A DNA stretch of 14,345 nt from Bryobacterales bacterium (GTDB lineage: Bacteria; Acidobacteriota; Terriglobia; Bryobacterales; Bryobacteraceae). The position numbers and the translations under genes were made by a program. The stretch's first letter is position 1; each line of letters begins with the position of its first letter. Location of the stretch: the NCBI GenBank assembly GCA_003164075.1, contig PLRZ01000473.1, forward strand, positions 37,158-51,502, given 5' to 3'. The notes under the pieces are model-generated. The model ran no database searches. It saw only the letters and a program-made list of their open reading frames with translations, and was not told the origin of the DNA. This document shows, one piece after another, positions 12,865 through 14,345 of this stretch.

Positions 12865-14193
12865 ATGGATCGACGAAATTTCTTAGTCAGTTCGGCTGCG
12901 GCCCTGGGCGCCGCGTCCAATGTGTTCGGCGCGCCGAGCGACACGGTTCGCGTTGCGTGCATCGGTATCGGCGGCCGCGCGACAGCTCACATCGGCGGCT
13001 ACAGCAAGCTGCCCAACGTGGAAATTGCCGCGATTTGCGATCCCGACGATTCGCACATCGCTAAAGGGCTGGCCCAGATCGAAAAACTGGGAAAGCCCAA
13101 ACCGCAAACCTATACGGATATCCGGAAGCTGCTGGAAGACAAAACCATCGACGCTATTTCCATCTCTTCGCCCAATCACTGGCACACGCTCATGACCGTC
13201 TGGGCCTGCCAGGCCGGCAAGGATGTGTACGTCGAAAAACCCTGCTCGCACAATGTTTTTGAGGCGAAGCAGATTGTGGCGGCCGCCCGCAAGTACAACC
13301 GCATGGTGCAGCAGGGCAGCCAGATCCGCTCGTCGGTGGCCATCCAGGAGGCCATGCAGAAGATGCGCGACGGCCTGATTGGCGATGTCTACATGGCCCG
13401 CGGCCTGTGCTTCAAGTGGCGCGATACCATCGGCCACGCGCCGCCCGAACCGGTGCCCGCCGGCGTGGATTACGACCTTTGGACCGGGCCCTCCCCCATG
13501 CACCAGTTCACGCAGAACCGCTTCCACTACAAGTGGCACTGGTTCTGGGACACCGGCAACGGCGATCTGGGCAACCAGGGCATCCACGAAATGGATGTGG
13601 CCCGCTGGGGCTTGGGCGTCAAGTATCCCGTCAAGGTGAGCGCCATCGGCGGCCACTTCGTGTTCGATGACGATCAGGAAACGCCCAACACTTTGAACTG
13701 CGCCTTCGAGTTCAATGAGAGCGGCAAACGCAAGATGCTGGAATTCGAAGTGCGCCACTGGATGAGCAACCACGAAGCCACCGTGGGCGATGCATCCTAC
13801 CAGGGCAACGCTCCGGCCACGCCGAGGCGCGGTTCCGACAGCATCGGCAACATTTTCTATGGTCCGAAGGGCTACGTGACCATGGACAGCTATTCGTCCT
13901 ATCAATCCTGGCTGGGCAAGGAACAGACGCCCGGACCCCGGAATGACAAGGGCGGCGACCACTTCGCCAACTTCATCGATGCGGTCAAGAGCCGCAAGCG
14001 CGAAGATCTTCACGCCGAAATCGAAGAGGGGGCGGCATCCACGGTGCTGGTGCACCTGGCCAACATCTCCTATCGCGTGGGCCGCACCATCAACTTCGAT
14101 TCCGCAACCATGACCTGCACCGGCGACGCCGAGGCCAACAAACTGCTGACACGCGTGTACCGCAAGCCGTTCGTGGTTCCCGAGAAGGTATAA
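12865..14193 (+). CDS. Tat-exported Gfo/Idh/MocA-family oxidoreductase
   Basis: A 442-residue protein. The N-terminus MDRRNFLVSSAAALGAASNV is a twin-arginine signal (RRNFL, then a weakly hydrophobic stretch ending about FGA, residue 23). The Rossmann domain starts VRVACIGIGGRATAHI (28-43), with the family EKP motif at 124-126 (DVYVEKPCSHN) and SSPNHWH at 101-107. The C-terminal domain has GDLGNQGIHEMDVARWGL, with His241 and Asp244 at the usual catalytic site. These enzymes are NAD(P)-dependent sugar or polyol oxidoreductases or related lyases; the Tat signal implies export of a folded, cofactor-loaded protein, as in many Acidobacteria and Planctomycetes paralogues. The substrate cannot be told from sequence. 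It is a single gene with its own ribosome binding site, followed by repeats. Confidence 0.95.
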   Translation: MDRRNFLVSSAAALGAASNVFGAPSDTVRVACIGIGGRATAHIGGYSKLPNVEIAAICDPDDSHIAKGLAQIEKLGKPKPQTYTDIRKLLEDKTIDAISISSPNHWHTLMTVWACQAGKDVYVEKPCSHNVFEAKQIVAAARKYNRMVQQGSQIRSSVAIQEAMQKMRDGLIGDVYMARGLCFKWRDTIGHAPPEPVPAGVDYDLWTGPSPMHQFTQNRFHYKWHWFWDTGNGDLGNQGIHEMDVARWGLGVKYPVKVSAIGGHFVFDDDQETPNTLNCAFEFNESGKRKMLEFEVRHWMSNHEATVGDASYQGNAPATPRRGSDSIGNIFYGPKGYVTMDSYSSYQSWLGKEQTPGPRNDKGGDHFANFIDAVKSRKREDLHAEIEEGAASTVLVHLANISYRVGRTINFDSATMTCTGDAEANKLLTRVYRKPFVVPEKV

Positions 14194-14210
14194 CTTACGT
14201 TAGGTGGTTT

Positions 14211-14328
14211 CTGCCGCGAAACTCCGATTCGTAATCGTAACGGCAAGACCGCTCCCTGGCGTCCCGTGGAATCAGCGCGGCGTTTTCCGAGCCGGGCCCA
14301 GAGGGCACCCCGCGAGCAAGCGGTCCTT
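14211..14328 (-). repeat. Dispersed non-coding repeat, copy 2 (inverted)
   Basis: The reverse complement of this stretch aligns with 11728-11850 (see that entry for shared blocks); it lacks the GTTACTGAGCCGCG block and instead has GGGGTGCCCTCTGGGCCC. Its outer end abuts the miniature-element terminus at 14329. The 17 bases between the oxidoreductase stop and this repeat show nothing recognisable. Confidence 0.8.
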
Positions 14329-14345
14329 CAGAACTCCTGATGTCG
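14329..14345. mobile_element. Terminus of a second MITE-like element copy (cut by window end)
   Basis: CAGAACTCCTGATGTCG is identical over all 17 bases to the left terminal repeat at 8921-8937. The rest of the element lies beyond the window. The bases just before it, TCCTT (14324-14328), are the expected target duplication. Confidence 0.75.

Noticed and set aside
12883..14055. 390-codon open frame antisense to the Gfo/Idh/MocA gene
   Set aside because: Gly/Ala/Val/His-rich shadow with no recognisable domain; the plus strand is clearly coding.

Overview
The window looks like a chromosomal segment of an acidobacterium, most likely a Solibacter/Bryobacter-type organism. This is inferred from GC-rich coding with strong G/C third positions, the mix of families (an FG-GAP/ASPIC protein, a YVTN propeller fused to di-haem cytochrome c, a lone propeller protein, a Tat-exported Gfo/Idh/MocA oxidoreductase, a GxxExxY protein) and many short palindromic repeats. 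No marker gene fixes the taxonomy.

Region 1 (1-6443) is a tightly packed plus-strand gene run. It holds the 3' part of an FG-GAP/ASPIC-UnbV protein, a beta-propeller/di-haem c-type cytochrome, a ligand-sensor-type propeller protein, a RidA-like protein that lacks the usual catalytic arginine, and a periplasmic type 1 substrate-binding protein with a partial internal duplication. Most junctions are a 2-bp gap or a short overlap. The exception is a 119-bp nested palindrome between the second and third genes. Four of the five products appear to be exported, which suggests a periplasmic redox/ligand-binding function; the substrate is unknown.

Region 2 (6444-8809) is a 140-bp spacer with repeat fragments, a possible gene remnant and a small hairpin, followed by an isoamylase-type debranching enzyme with all catalytic residues present. 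Region 3 (8810-11528) contains a 182-bp miniature inverted-repeat element with 17-bp terminal repeats and a 5-bp target duplication, then a membrane protein of TMTC mannosyltransferase type with eight 35-residue TPR repeats at its C-terminus.

Region 4 (11529-12864) is repeat-rich and gene-poor. It holds a dispersed repeat, a minus-strand GxxExxY nuclease-fold gene bracketed by inverted arrays of CTTGGCG, a previously easy-to-miss 49-residue minus-strand gene with a ribosome binding site, and a decayed minus-strand ORF. Region 5 (12865-14345) is the Tat-exported Gfo/Idh/MocA oxidoreductase, then an inverted copy of the dispersed repeat and, in the last 17 bases, the start of a second copy of the miniature element.

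The most novel signals are the non-coding elements: the miniature element with its target duplication and second copy, the GTGGGGCAG palindrome family, and the inverted-repeat-bounded GxxExxY cassette.
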